From DATJPY01 sp035506135 (GTDB taxonomy: Bacteria > Myxococcota_A > UBA9160 > PR03), in contig DATJPY010000007.1 in NCBI GenBank assembly GCA_035506135.1, positions 52,332-116,331 on the forward strand: DNA of 64,000 nt, in the 5' to 3' direction. The notes under the pieces are model-generated. The model did not search any database. It was not told where the DNA came from and saw only the letters and a list, made by a program, of their open reading frames with translations. Below are positions 43,282-51,925 of the stretch, piece by piece; position 1 is the first letter of the stretch, and every line of letters begins with the position of its first letter. Made by a program: the position numbers and the translations under genes.

Positions 43282-44609
43282 CAGGGCTCGAGCGACCGCG
43301 CGATCTCGGTCGCGGCCCGCATGCCGGAGGTGAGCGCCATCTCGGTGTAGGGACCGATCAGGTAGTCGCCCGCGAAGGCGAGCCGCGGCGAGCGCTCGCG
43401 GCGCCCGAGGAACGCCGCGAGGTGCCGGAGGTAGCCGGCGTGGAACTGCGGCAGCATGGGATCCCAGCGGTGCACGGCGCTGTCGACGGGCGCGAGCGTC
43501 CCGATCGGCGTGCGCGCCAGCGCCCCGATCACATGCGACACGACGGCGCTGTCGGGCGCGTCCCAGAGCCGACGCGCCGCCTCCGCGGTGAGCGCTGCGT
43601 TCACGAGCCCCGCGCCCGCGGGCGCGACCCCCGGCTTGTGGTGGTCGACGGCGAGGCCGTAGAGGCCGATCGCCTCGCGCCGGGGGAAGGCGACGCCGTA
43701 GCCCGGGATCGTCGACGGAGCGCGCTCGGTCAGGAGGAAGCAGATCATCCCGCGCACGTAGCGCACGGCGGCGAAGAAGGACTTCTCGGCCGGCGTCAGC
43801 GTCGCGCACACGCCCGCCACCAGGCTCCCGGGCACGGCGACGACGGCCGCGTCGGCGAGCACGTGGCCCTCGCGGCCCAGCGCTCGATAGGTGATGCGCG
43901 CGCCCTCGTCCGTCGTCTCGACCGCAGTGACGTCGCAGCCGGTGCGCACCGGCACCTGCGCCGCGAGCGCGCACGTGACGACCCCGAGGCCACCCTCGAA
44001 GGCCTGCAGCCGGAAGCCGTCCTGCACGAAGCGCATCACCAGGAGCGCGAACGCCGCCGACAGGTCCTCGGGATCGCTGTCGAAGGTCGACGAGAAGGCG
44101 GGCGCGAGCAGGTACTCGGCGGCCTCGTCGCCCACCAGGCGGCGCAGGCCGCGCATCATGTCCTCTCCGTCGAGCGCGGCGGCTCGCTCCGGGTGATAGG
44201 GATCCAGGCTGCGCCGGCGCGCGACCTCGAGGAGCAGGCGCGGCAGGCGCAGCTTCGCGCGGGCCGAGAGCAGCCGCGAGCGCGCCAGCTCGACGAGCGA
44301 GCCGTACTCCGCGGACTCGAGGCGGCCGTCGCGCAGGATGGCGCTCTGACTGCGCGCGATCGGGCGGAGGTGCTTCGCGAGGCCGAGCGTTCCGGCGACG
44401 GCGTGCAAGTTGCGGTAGCCGCTCGCCACGAACTGGGCGCCGCGATCGAGGAGGAAGTCGCCGAGCGGCGTCGAGCGCGTCTCGCTGCGCATGCGGCCGC
44501 CGGGCACCGGCTCTCGCTCGAGCACCTCGACGTCGTGGCCGGCGCGCTGCAGGCGCCAGGCACAGGTGAGGCCCGCGATCCCTCCCCCCACGATCGCGAT
44601 CGACGCCAT
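43281..44609 (-). CDS. FAD-dependent amine oxidase / protoporphyrinogen-oxidase-like protein
   Basis: 442 residues. The N-terminal dinucleotide motif SIAIVGGGIAGLTCAWRLQRAGHDVEVLE and GGRMRSETRSTPLGDFLLDRGAQFV are typical of HemG/amine oxidase family FAD proteins. The C-terminal FAD contact LAFAGDYLIGPYTEMALTSGMRAA is intact. The substrate is unclear; desaturation or oxidation of amines, porphyrinogens or carotenoid-like lipids are all known in the family. ATG 44609 is divergent from dnaE2 with about 50 bases between the starts. Confidence 0.85.
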
Positions 44610-44660
44610 GGACCCATCATACCCTTGCCGGAAAGCGAAGAAGAGGCGAAAGTCTGCTCC

Positions 44661-47600
44661 GTGCCCCCCGGCGCCGACTACGTCGAGCTGCGCTGCGCGA
44701 GCGCCTTCTCGTTCCTGGAGGGCGCCTCGAACCCCGAGGACCTCGTCGACCGCGCGGCCGAGCTCGGCCATCGCGCCCTCGCCCTCTCCGACCGCGACGG
44801 TCTGTACGGCATCCCGCGCTTCCACCAGGCCGCGAAGGCCGCCGGCATCGAAGCCCTGATTGGTGCGCGGGTCCGAGCCCCAGGGCAGGAGCTGCTCCTG
44901 CTCGTCGAGTCCCAGCGCGGCTACAAGAACCTCTCGCGCCTGCTCACCGCGGCGCACGCGAAGGGCGGCAAGCACGCCGCGAAGGGCGTGACGTGGGACG
45001 AGCTCGAGCACCACGCGGACGGCCTCATCTGCCTGCTGCGGGGCGACGCGACGCTGGAGCCCGAGGCGCTCGACCGCGTCTGCTCCGCGCTCGGCCGGGA
45101 CCGCGTGTGGGTCGACGTGGCGCGCCACCTCGACCGCAGCCGCGAGGCCGGCGCACGCTTGGCCGCCGCGCTGGCCGAGGCCCGCGGCGTGCCGATCGCC
45201 GCGAGCCACGACGTGCGCCTGGCGCGCGCGGCCGACCGCCCGCTCTTCGACGTGCTCACCTGCCTGCGCGAGAAGACGACGCTCGACGCAGCCGGCCGCC
45301 GTCTGGCGCCGAATGCCGAGCGCCACCTGCTCGCGCCCGCAGCGATGGCAGAGCGATTCGCGGACCGCCCGGCGTGGCTGCGCCAGACGCGCGCGATCGC
45401 CGAGCGCTGCGCCTTTCGCCTGGGCGACCTCGGCTACCGCTTTCCGACTTATGATCCTCGCCGCTCGGCTTCGCCTCGCTACGCGGGAACGGGAAACGGA
45501 GACAATCGAGCTCGCCGCTCGCCTGCGGCTCGCCGCGCGGGAATCGAGTTCGCGTCCGGGGAGTCGCAGGAGTCGCTGCTGCGGCGGCTCACCTGGGCCG
45601 GCGCGCGCACGCGCTACGGCCGCAGGCTCTCGTCGCGCGTGCGCCGACAGATCGCGCACGAGCTCGCCGTGATCGAGAAGCTCGGCCTCGCCGGCTACTT
45701 CCTGATCGTGTGGGACATCGCGCGCTTCGCGCGCGAGCGCGGCATGCTGGCGCAGGGGCGTGGCTCGGCCGCCAACAGCGCCGTGTGTTATGCGCTCTCC
45801 ATCACCGCGGTCGACCCGGTCGGGATGGAGCTGCTGTTCGAACGCTTCCTGTCCGAGGAGCGCGGCGAGTGGCCCGACATCGACATCGACCTGCCCTCGG
45901 GCGAGCAGCGCGAGCAGGTGATCCAGTACGTGTTCACCCGCTACGGCGGGCGTCAGCCCGCTGGAACCATCGAGCGCCAGCCCGCTGGAACCATGGGGGC
46001 GGGGGCGGCGATGACCGCCAACGTGATCACCTGGCGCACACGGCTCGCGGTGCGCGAGGTCGGCAAGGTGCTCGGCCTGGCGCCCGACGCGATCGACCGG
46101 CTGGCGAGGATCCTCTCCACGCTCGCGCTGCGCGAGGACCTCGACGAGACGCGTGCGCTGCTGCGCCAGGGCGGCGTCGATCCCGGAGCGCCGCGCATCC
46201 GCGCGCTGCTCGCCCTGGTCGAGCGCATGCACGGTCTCCCCCGCCACCTCGGCCAGCACTCGGGCGGCATCGTGATCGCGGCCGGCCGGCTCGACGAGGT
46301 GGTGCCGATCGAGCCCGCCGCCATGCCCGGCCGCCGCGTGATCCAGTGGGACAAGGACGACTGCGCCGATCTCGGCATCATCAAGATCGACCTGCTCGGC
46401 CTCGGCATGCTCTGCGCCCTCGAGCACACCCTGCGCCTGGCGCGCGAGCACGAGGGCATCGAGATCGACCTGGCGCGACTGCCGCCCGACGACCCGGCGA
46501 CCTTCGCCCTGATCCAGCGCGCCGACACCATGGGCACCTTCCAGATCGAGAGCCGCGCGCAGATGGCGACCCTGCCGCGCATGAAGCCCGAGCGCTTCTA
46601 CGACCTGGTGGTGGAGGTCGCGATCATCCGCCCCGGGCCGATCGTCGGTCGGATGGTGCACCCGTATCTCAATCGGCGCGCCGGCCGCGAGCCGGTCGCC
46701 TACCCGCACCCGTCGCTCGAGCCGATCCTGCGCCGCACGCTCGGGGTGCCCCTCTTCCAGGAGCAGCTGCTGCGCATCGCCATGACGGCGGCGGGATTCA
46801 GCGGCGGCGAGGCCGAGGAGCTGCGCCGGGCGATGGGCTTCAAGCGCTCCCGGGAGCGGATGGAGCGGCTCGAGGCGCGGCTGCGGCGGGGCATGGACGA
46901 GCGCGGCATCCGCGGCGAGGCGCAGGACGCCGTGGTGCGGGGCATCACCTCGTTCGCCCTCTACGGCTTCCCGGAGTCGCACGCGGCGAGCTTCGCCCTG
47001 ATCGCCTACGCCTCGGCCTACCTGAAGTGCCACCACCCGGCGGCATTCCTCGCCGGCCTGCTGAACGCCTGGCCGATGGGCTTCTACTCGCCCGCCAGCC
47101 TGGTGAAGGACGCCCAACGCCACGGCGTCGAGGTACGCCCGATCGACGCCGCCCACTCGGAGTGGCTCTGCACGCTCGAGGCGCCGCGCGCCGTCCGCCT
47201 CGGCCTGCGCTTCGTCCGCGGCCTGCGCGAGGAGGCCAGCCGCCGCCTCGAGGCCGCGCGCGCCGAGCGCCCCTTCGCGCACGCCGCCGACCTGGGGCAC
47301 CGCGCGGGGCTCGCGCGCGCCGAGCTCATGGTCCTCGCCGAGCTCGGCGCGCTCGCCTCGATCGACCCCTCCGCCCGCACCCGCCGCGAGGCGCTCTGGC
47401 AGGTGGCCGCCCTCGAGCCCGACGCGCGCTCGATGTTCGCGGGCGAGCCGCCGCCCCTCGTGCCCTCGCCGCTGCCTGCCATGACCGAGCTCGAGGAGAC
47501 GCTCGCCGACTACCGCGCGAGCGGGCTGTCCGCGGGCCCGCACGTGATGGCGCACCTGCGCCCCCTCCTCGCCGCGCGGGGCCTGCTCTCCGCCGTCGAG

Positions 47601-47900
47601 CTGCGGGGGATGGCGAACGGCCGCTGGGTCCGCACGGCGGGCCACGTGATCGTGCGCCAGCGGCCCGGCTCCGCGAAGGGAATGTGCTTCCTCACGCTGG
47701 AGGACGAGACCGGAACCTCGAACGCCGTCTTGACGCCTCCCCGGTTCCGCCACTTCCGCGTGCCGCTCCACACCGCGTCGATGGTCGAGATCGCGGGCCC
47801 GCTCCAGAACGTGGACGGCGTCGTGCACGTTCGCGTGGAGAGACTCGCGCCGCTCGACCTCCGCGACGCTGCGCTCCCGGACTCGCACGACTACCGCTGA
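44661..47900 (+). CDS. dnaE2: Error-prone DNA polymerase DnaE2 (ImuC) with in-frame repeat insertions
   Basis: 1079 residues. YVELRCASAFSFLEGASNPEDLV starts the PHP domain. The polymerase palm has the catalytic pair in EWPDIDIDLPSGEQREQVIQYVFTRYG, then MTANVITWRTRLAVREVGKVLG, HLGQHSGGIVIAAG, FQIESRAQMATLPRMKP, VVEVAIIRPGPI, YGFPESHAASFALIAYASAYLKCHHPAAF and a C-terminal OB fold. These features define DnaE2. Two insertions stand out: about 30 residues near residue 265-295 (two 54-bp units) and RQPAGTIERQPAGTM right after the palm motif (24-bp units). The frame stays open through both. GTG 44661 chosen; TTG 44625 is an alternative. It is not linked to imuA-imuB. Confidence 0.95.
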   Translation: MPPGADYVELRCASAFSFLEGASNPEDLVDRAAELGHRALALSDRDGLYGIPRFHQAAKAAGIEALIGARVRAPGQELLLLVESQRGYKNLSRLLTAAHAKGGKHAAKGVTWDELEHHADGLICLLRGDATLEPEALDRVCSALGRDRVWVDVARHLDRSREAGARLAAALAEARGVPIAASHDVRLARAADRPLFDVLTCLREKTTLDAAGRRLAPNAERHLLAPAAMAERFADRPAWLRQTRAIAERCAFRLGDLGYRFPTYDPRRSASPRYAGTGNGDNRARRSPAARRAGIEFASGESQESLLRRLTWAGARTRYGRRLSSRVRRQIAHELAVIEKLGLAGYFLIVWDIARFARERGMLAQGRGSAANSAVCYALSITAVDPVGMELLFERFLSEERGEWPDIDIDLPSGEQREQVIQYVFTRYGGRQPAGTIERQPAGTMGAGAAMTANVITWRTRLAVREVGKVLGLAPDAIDRLARILSTLALREDLDETRALLRQGGVDPGAPRIRALLALVERMHGLPRHLGQHSGGIVIAAGRLDEVVPIEPAAMPGRRVIQWDKDDCADLGIIKIDLLGLGMLCALEHTLRLAREHEGIEIDLARLPPDDPATFALIQRADTMGTFQIESRAQMATLPRMKPERFYDLVVEVAIIRPGPIVGRMVHPYLNRRAGREPVAYPHPSLEPILRRTLGVPLFQEQLLRIAMTAAGFSGGEAEELRRAMGFKRSRERMERLEARLRRGMDERGIRGEAQDAVVRGITSFALYGFPESHAASFALIAYASAYLKCHHPAAFLAGLLNAWPMGFYSPASLVKDAQRHGVEVRPIDAAHSEWLCTLEAPRAVRLGLRFVRGLREEASRRLEAARAERPFAHAADLGHRAGLARAELMVLAELGALASIDPSARTRREALWQVAALEPDARSMFAGEPPPLVPSPLPAMTELEETLADYRASGLSAGPHVMAHLRPLLAARGLLSAVELRGMANGRWVRTAGHVIVRQRPGSAKGMCFLTLEDETGTSNAVLTPPRFRHFRVPLHTASMVEIAGPLQNVDGVVHVRVERLAPLDLRDAALPDSHDYR
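45457..45544 (+). repeat. 54-bp tandem repeat inside dnaE2, related to the dispersed hairpin repeats
   Basis: Two similar units begin at 45457 and 45511 (CTCGCCGCTCGGCTTCGCC and CTCGCCGCTCGCCTGCGGC) and each ends in CGCGGGAA. The first contains GCTCGGCTTCGCCTCGCT (45463-45480), identical to the head of repeat E2 (9501-9518). The insertion adds an Arg/Ser/Ala-rich segment to the protein while keeping the frame. Confidence 0.65.
45954..45994 (+). repeat. 24-bp direct repeat inside dnaE2 encoding RQPAGT twice
   Basis: CAGCCCGCTGGAACCAT occurs at 45954-45970 and again, perfectly, at 45978-45994. It sits between the palm motif YVFTRYG and AAMTANVITW, where DnaE2 homologues have only a few residues. 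Confidence 0.7.
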
Positions 47901-48145
47901 ACGCGCGGTCGCCGCCTAAACTTTTTTCGCGACGACCCCCGCTTGCCGCTTGACACGAACTCCGCCTGGTTGTTTTCTGTCGCCGCTCTCGCGTGAGCCG
48001 GCGGGCCGACCCCGGACGACCCTGATGAGCCGGCGGGCCAGGCGCTTCGCGCCCTGCTTGCCCCCCAAGGCGTCCGGCACCCGCTCGAGGACGCGCGACC
48101 CATGTGGGAAGCCGACGGCGGCCGACCCACCGAGAGAGAGGAAAG
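47901..48145 (+). other. Regulatory gap between dnaE2 and kamA with promoter and direct repeats
   Basis: 245 bases without a gene. A TTGACA (47950-47955) -35 and TTTTCT (47973-47978) -10, 17 bp apart, make a good promoter in an AT-richer stretch. TGAGCCGGCGGGCC occurs at 47994-48007 and again at 48026-48039, downstream of the promoter, like tandem binding sites. A small hairpin GGCGC-TTC-GCGCC follows near 48041-48053. Confidence 0.45.
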
Positions 48146-49414
48146 GTGCAAAGGGCGACCGAGTCGGACCAACCTCCCCCCCAACGTCTCTCCTCCTCCC
48201 TCCATCCCGAAACTCCCAAGCGGCGGCCGCGCGCCGCGTCGACCGGGCCGCGCGCCCGGGCGCGCGCCTTCGTCATCGGCGAGCGCGCGCGCGCGTTCTG
48301 GACCCGCCACTTCCCGGAGGCGGCGGCCGAGCACTGGAACGACTGGACCTGGCAGCTCCGCCACCGCTTCCGCGATCTCCCCGGGCTCGAGCGCATCGTG
48401 CGGCTGTCCGAGTCCGAGCGGAAGACGATCGAGCGCATCGGCGGTCGGCTTCCGGTCGGCATCACGCCGTTCTACGCGGCGCTGATGGACCCGACCGACC
48501 CCAGCGACCCGATCCGACGCACCATGATCCCGGTCGGCGCCGAGCTGGTGCGCGGGCGCGGGGAGGCCGACGATCCGCTCGACGAGGACGGCGACAGCCC
48601 CGTGCCGGGGCTGGTCCATCGCTATCCCGACCGCGTGCTGTTCCTGGTCACCAACTTCTGCGCCACCTACTGCCGCTACTGCACCCGGGCGCGGATGGTC
48701 GGCCACACCGGCGAGTTCCACTTCAACACCGTCCAGTACCAGCGGGCGATCGACTACATCGCCGCGCACCGCGAGGTACGCGACGTGCTCATCTCGGGCG
48801 GGGACCCGCTCACCATGGGCGACGATCGCCTGGAGTGGCTGCTGAGCCGCCTGCGGCGCATCCCGCACGTCGAGTTCCTGCGCATCGGCACCAAGGTGCC
48901 GGCGGTGCTGCCGCAGCGGATCACTCGCGAGCTGGTGCAGATGCTGCGGCGCTTCCACCCGCTCTGGATGAGCCTGCACTTCATGCACGCCGCGGAGCTC
49001 TCGCCCGAGGTGGTGCAGGCCTGCGAGCGGCTCGCCGACGCCGGCATCCCGACCGGCAGCCAGACCGTGCTCGTGCGCGGCGTGAACGACGACGTCGACA
49101 GCATCCGGCAGCTCGTGCACGGCCTGCTGCGGGCTCGGGTGCGCCCGTACTACCTCTACCAGTGCGACCCGATCTCGGGCTCGGAGCACCTGCGGACGCC
49201 GATCGAGCGGGGGCTCGAGATCATCGCGGGGCTGCGCGGCCACACCACCGGCTACGCCTGTCCCACCTTCGTGGTGGACGGCCCGGGCGGCGCCGGCAAG
49301 ATCGCGCTCTCGCCCGAGGTGGTGGTCGGCCGCGAGGGCAACGACGTCCTCCTGCGCAACTACGCCGGCGAGATCTGCCGCTATCCCGATCCGCTCCCGC
49401 CCAGCAGCGGGTGA
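48146..49414 (+). CDS. kamA: Lysine 2,3-aminomutase (KamA/AblA family radical SAM enzyme)
   Basis: 422 residues, the length of true lysine 2,3-aminomutase rather than the shorter EpmB. The radical SAM cluster motif is CATYCRYCTR (CxxxCxxC) near residue 177. Conserved substrate and PLP residues are visible: Arg after the third Cys, Asp in YQCDPISGSEHLRTP, Asp in FVVDGPGG and the PLP Lys in PGGAGK. It should convert L-lysine to L-beta-lysine. GTG 48146 follows GAGAGAGGAAAG. It is the first gene of a four-gene operon; the next start is five bases after its stop region. A promoter-like TTGACA/TTTTCT lies at 47950. Confidence 0.9.
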   Translation: MQRATESDQPPPQRLSSSLHPETPKRRPRAASTGPRARARAFVIGERARAFWTRHFPEAAAEHWNDWTWQLRHRFRDLPGLERIVRLSESERKTIERIGGRLPVGITPFYAALMDPTDPSDPIRRTMIPVGAELVRGRGEADDPLDEDGDSPVPGLVHRYPDRVLFLVTNFCATYCRYCTRARMVGHTGEFHFNTVQYQRAIDYIAAHREVRDVLISGGDPLTMGDDRLEWLLSRLRRIPHVEFLRIGTKVPAVLPQRITRELVQMLRRFHPLWMSLHFMHAAELSPEVVQACERLADAGIPTGSQTVLVRGVNDDVDSIRQLVHGLLRARVRPYYLYQCDPISGSEHLRTPIERGLEIIAGLRGHTTGYACPTFVVDGPGGAGKIALSPEVVVGREGNDVLLRNYAGEICRYPDPLPPSSG

Positions 49415-49418
49415 CCCG

Positions 49419-50438
49419 GTGCGCGTCGGCCTCTGCTACGACCTGCGCGACGCGTACCGGACGGCCGGCTGGACCGACGAGGAGACGGCTGAGTTCGACG
49501 CGGCGGACACCATCGACGCCATCGAGGCCGCGCTGCGCGAGCTCGGGCACGAGACCGAGCGCATCGGCCACGTCGGGGCGCTCGCGGCCCGCCTGGTCGA
49601 GGGCCGGCGCTGGGACCTGGTCTTCAACACCGCGGAGGGGGTTCAGGGGGTCGGGCGCGAGGCGCAGGTTCCGGCGCTGCTCGAGGCCTTCGACGTGGCG
49701 TACACGTTCGCCGACCCGCTGGTCGCGGCGCTCACGCTGCACAAGGCGATGGCCAAGCGCGTGCTGCGCGACCTCGGCCTGCCGACCCCCGAGTTCCGCG
49801 TGGTCGAGGCGCCGGACCAGGCGAAGCGCGTCGACCTCCCCTTCCCGCTCTTCGTGAAGCCGCTCGCCGAAGGCACCGCCAAGGGGATCGATGCGCGCTC
49901 GCGGGTGGAGACGCGGGAGGCGCTCGAGGAGCGCTGCACCTACATCCTCGCCCGCTATCGCCAGCCCGCGCTCGTCGAGCCCTTCCTGCCTGGGCGCGAG
50001 TTCACCGTCGGGCTCACGGGCAGCGGCGGCGAGTCGGTGGCGGTGGGCACCCTCGAGCTGCTGCTTCGCCCCGGCTCGGAGCCCTTCGCCTACACCTACC
50101 GGAACAAGGAGGAGTGCGAGGCGCTCTGCGACTACCGGCCGGTCGACGCCGCCACCGCGGCCCCGCTGGAGGCGCTGGCGCTCGCGGCCTGGCGCGGCAT
50201 CGGCGGGCGCGACGCCGGCCGCGTCGACCTCCGGCTCGGGGCTGACGGGCTGCCGTACCTCCTCGAGATCAACCCGCTGCCGGGACTCCATCCGACCCAC
50301 TCCGACCTGCCGATGATCTGCACGGCAGCCGGGGTCTCGTACCTCGAGCTGATCGACCGCATCGTCGCGTCGGCCGCCGCGAGGGCGGGCGATCCCCGGG
50401 CGCGCGGCGGCGCCGGCTCGCACCGCCGGCTGCCTTGA
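49419..50438 (+). CDS. ATP-grasp ligase 1, D-Ala-D-Ala-ligase-like
   Basis: 339 residues. RVGLCYDLRDAYRTAGWTDEETAEFD is the N-terminal domain. DLVFNTAEGVQGVGREAQVPALLEAFDVAYTFADPLVAALTLHKAMAKRVLRDLGLPTPEF is the central Ddl-like segment, and LPYLLEINPLPGLHPTHSDLPMICTAAGVSYLELI the metal-binding C-terminal motif (ExNPLPG). FPLFVKPLAEGTAKGI binds ATP. It should join a carboxylate to an amine through an acyl phosphate. Being between kamA and a second ligase suggests beta-lysine or its product as substrate. GTG 49419. Confidence 0.85.
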   Translation: MRVGLCYDLRDAYRTAGWTDEETAEFDAADTIDAIEAALRELGHETERIGHVGALAARLVEGRRWDLVFNTAEGVQGVGREAQVPALLEAFDVAYTFADPLVAALTLHKAMAKRVLRDLGLPTPEFRVVEAPDQAKRVDLPFPLFVKPLAEGTAKGIDARSRVETREALEERCTYILARYRQPALVEPFLPGREFTVGLTGSGGESVAVGTLELLLRPGSEPFAYTYRNKEECEALCDYRPVDAATAAPLEALALAAWRGIGGRDAGRVDLRLGADGLPYLLEINPLPGLHPTHSDLPMICTAAGVSYLELIDRIVASAAARAGDPRARGGAGSHRRLP

Positions 50439-51421
50439 GGGTGGTCCTCCTGCACGACGACGTGGCCGGCTCCGACCGGCCCGACGATCTCGACGTGTTC
50501 GCCCAGCTCGAGGCCGTCGAGGCGGCGCTGGCCGCGAGCGGCCGGACATCGACGCGGCTCCCTTTCGGCCTCGATCTCGCGAGCGCCCGCGAACGGCTCG
50601 AGCGCGAGCGACCCGATCTGGTCTTCAACCTGGTCGAGTCGGTCGGCGGCACGGGCCGCCTGGTCCACGTGGCGCCCGCGCTGCTCGACGTGCTCGGGTT
50701 CCCGTACACGGGCTGTCCGAGCGCCGCCGTCGCGTTGGCTTCGGACAAGCTCCTGGCCAAGCGCCTGCTCGCGCGAGCCGGACTCCCGACGCCGGGCTGG
50801 ATCGACCCGGGCGACCCGGCGCAGCCGCTCGAGCCGGGCCGCTACGTGGTGAAGTCGGTCTGGGAGGACGCCTCGATCGGCATCGACGACGCGGCGCTGG
50901 TCGAGCTTCTCCCGGGCGACGACGTCGCCGCCCTGCTGCGGGATCGGGCGCCTCGGCTCGGAGGCGCCGCATTCGCCGAGAGCTACGTCGAGGGACGCGA
51001 GATCCAGATTGCGCTCCTGGGCGAGCCCGACGGCGGGGCGCGCGTGCTCCCGCCCGCCGAGATCGTCTTCCGCGACTGGACGCCGGGCAAGCCGCGCATC
51101 GTCGGCTACGCCGCCAAGTGGCAGCCCGATTCGTTCGAGTACCGCCACACCGCGGCGCGCCTCGACTTCCCGCACGAGGACGAGAAGCTCCTGCGCGAGC
51201 TCGCCGAGCTCGCCCTCCGCGGCTGGGAGCTGTTCGGGCTCGCGGGCTACGCGCGCATCGACTTCCGCATCGACGCGGGCGGGCGGCCCTGGATCCTCGA
51301 GATCAATCCCAACCCGTGCCTCACCGACGAGTCCGGCCTCGCGGCCTCGGCCGCGGCGGCGGGCCTCGGCCTCTCGGACGTGGTCGAGCGCATCGTCGCC
51401 TGCGCGCTCGCGGCGCCGTGA
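50435..51421 (+). CDS. ATP-grasp ligase 2, D-Ala-D-Ala-ligase-like
   Basis: 328 residues, a distant relative of its neighbour. DLVFNLVESVGGTGRLVHVAPALLDVLGFPYTGCPSAAVALASDKLLAKRLLARAGLPTPGW is the Ddl-like segment, RYVVKSVWEDASIGI the ATP-binding strand, and RPWILEINPNPCLTDESG the metal-binding motif (ExNPNP). TTG 50435 overlaps the upstream stop (TTGA); GTG 50441 is an alternative. The stop overlaps the acetyltransferase start (GTGA). Two different ligases in tandem suggest two consecutive bonds or a heterodimer. Confidence 0.83.
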   Translation: MRVVLLHDDVAGSDRPDDLDVFAQLEAVEAALAASGRTSTRLPFGLDLASARERLERERPDLVFNLVESVGGTGRLVHVAPALLDVLGFPYTGCPSAAVALASDKLLAKRLLARAGLPTPGWIDPGDPAQPLEPGRYVVKSVWEDASIGIDDAALVELLPGDDVAALLRDRAPRLGGAAFAESYVEGREIQIALLGEPDGGARVLPPAEIVFRDWTPGKPRIVGYAAKWQPDSFEYRHTAARLDFPHEDEKLLRELAELALRGWELFGLAGYARIDFRIDAGGRPWILEINPNPCLTDESGLAASAAAAGLGLSDVVERIVACALAAP

Positions 51422-51918
51422 CCGAGCGCCTCGAGGCCCCCGTGCACTGGCGCGACGCCGTCGCGGCGGGAGATCCCGACGCGGTGACTCGCATCGTCTC
51501 CGCGACCGACTTCTTCAACGCCGAGGAGGAGGCGATCGCCCGCGAGCTGGTCGAGGAGCGCCTCGCGCGCGGTCCGGCGAGCGGCTACGAGTTCCTGTTC
51601 GCCGAGCGCGCGGCGCACGCCGTCGGCTACAGCTGCTATGGGCGCATCGGCGGCACGCGCGAGAGCTGGGACCTCTACTGGATCGCCGTCGATCCCGCGG
51701 AGCAGGGACGCGGCCTCGGGCGGCAGATCCTGGCGCAGACCGAGGTGCGCGTGCGCGCGGCGGGAGGCGGCCGCCTCTACGTGGAGACCTCCGGGCGCGC
51801 GAGCTACGCGCCGACCCGCGACTTCTACGAGCACATGGGCTACGCGCTCGAGGCGACGCTCGTCGACTTCTACGCGCCGGGCGACGCCAAGTGCATCTAC
51901 GTGAAGGTGCTGCGATGA
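51418..51918 (+). CDS. GNAT-family N-acetyltransferase, last gene of kamA operon
   Basis: 166 residues. The acetyl-CoA loop is IAVDPAEQGRGLGRQILAQTE, followed by LYVETSGRASYAPTRDFYEHMGYALEATL, the usual GNAT end. In bacteria and archaea kamA (ablA) is often linked with an acetyltransferase (ablB) that forms N-epsilon-acetyl-beta-lysine, an osmolyte. Here two ligases are inserted between. GTG 51418 overlaps the upstream stop. It converges with the HlyD-like gene. Confidence 0.85.
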   Translation: MTERLEAPVHWRDAVAAGDPDAVTRIVSATDFFNAEEEAIARELVEERLARGPASGYEFLFAERAAHAVGYSCYGRIGGTRESWDLYWIAVDPAEQGRGLGRQILAQTEVRVRAAGGGRLYVETSGRASYAPTRDFYEHMGYALEATLVDFYAPGDAKCIYVKVLR

Positions 51919-51925
51919 GGCGCGG

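Noticed and set aside
45457..45994. CRISPR-like array from the repeats in dnaE2
   Set aside because: Two unrelated tandem pairs in a coding frame, no spacers of uniform length and no cas genes.
48146..49414. kamA as the EF-P modification enzyme EpmB
   Set aside because: Length (422 residues) and the intact C-terminal substrate and PLP motifs fit true lysine 2,3-aminomutase; no epmA or efp is nearby.
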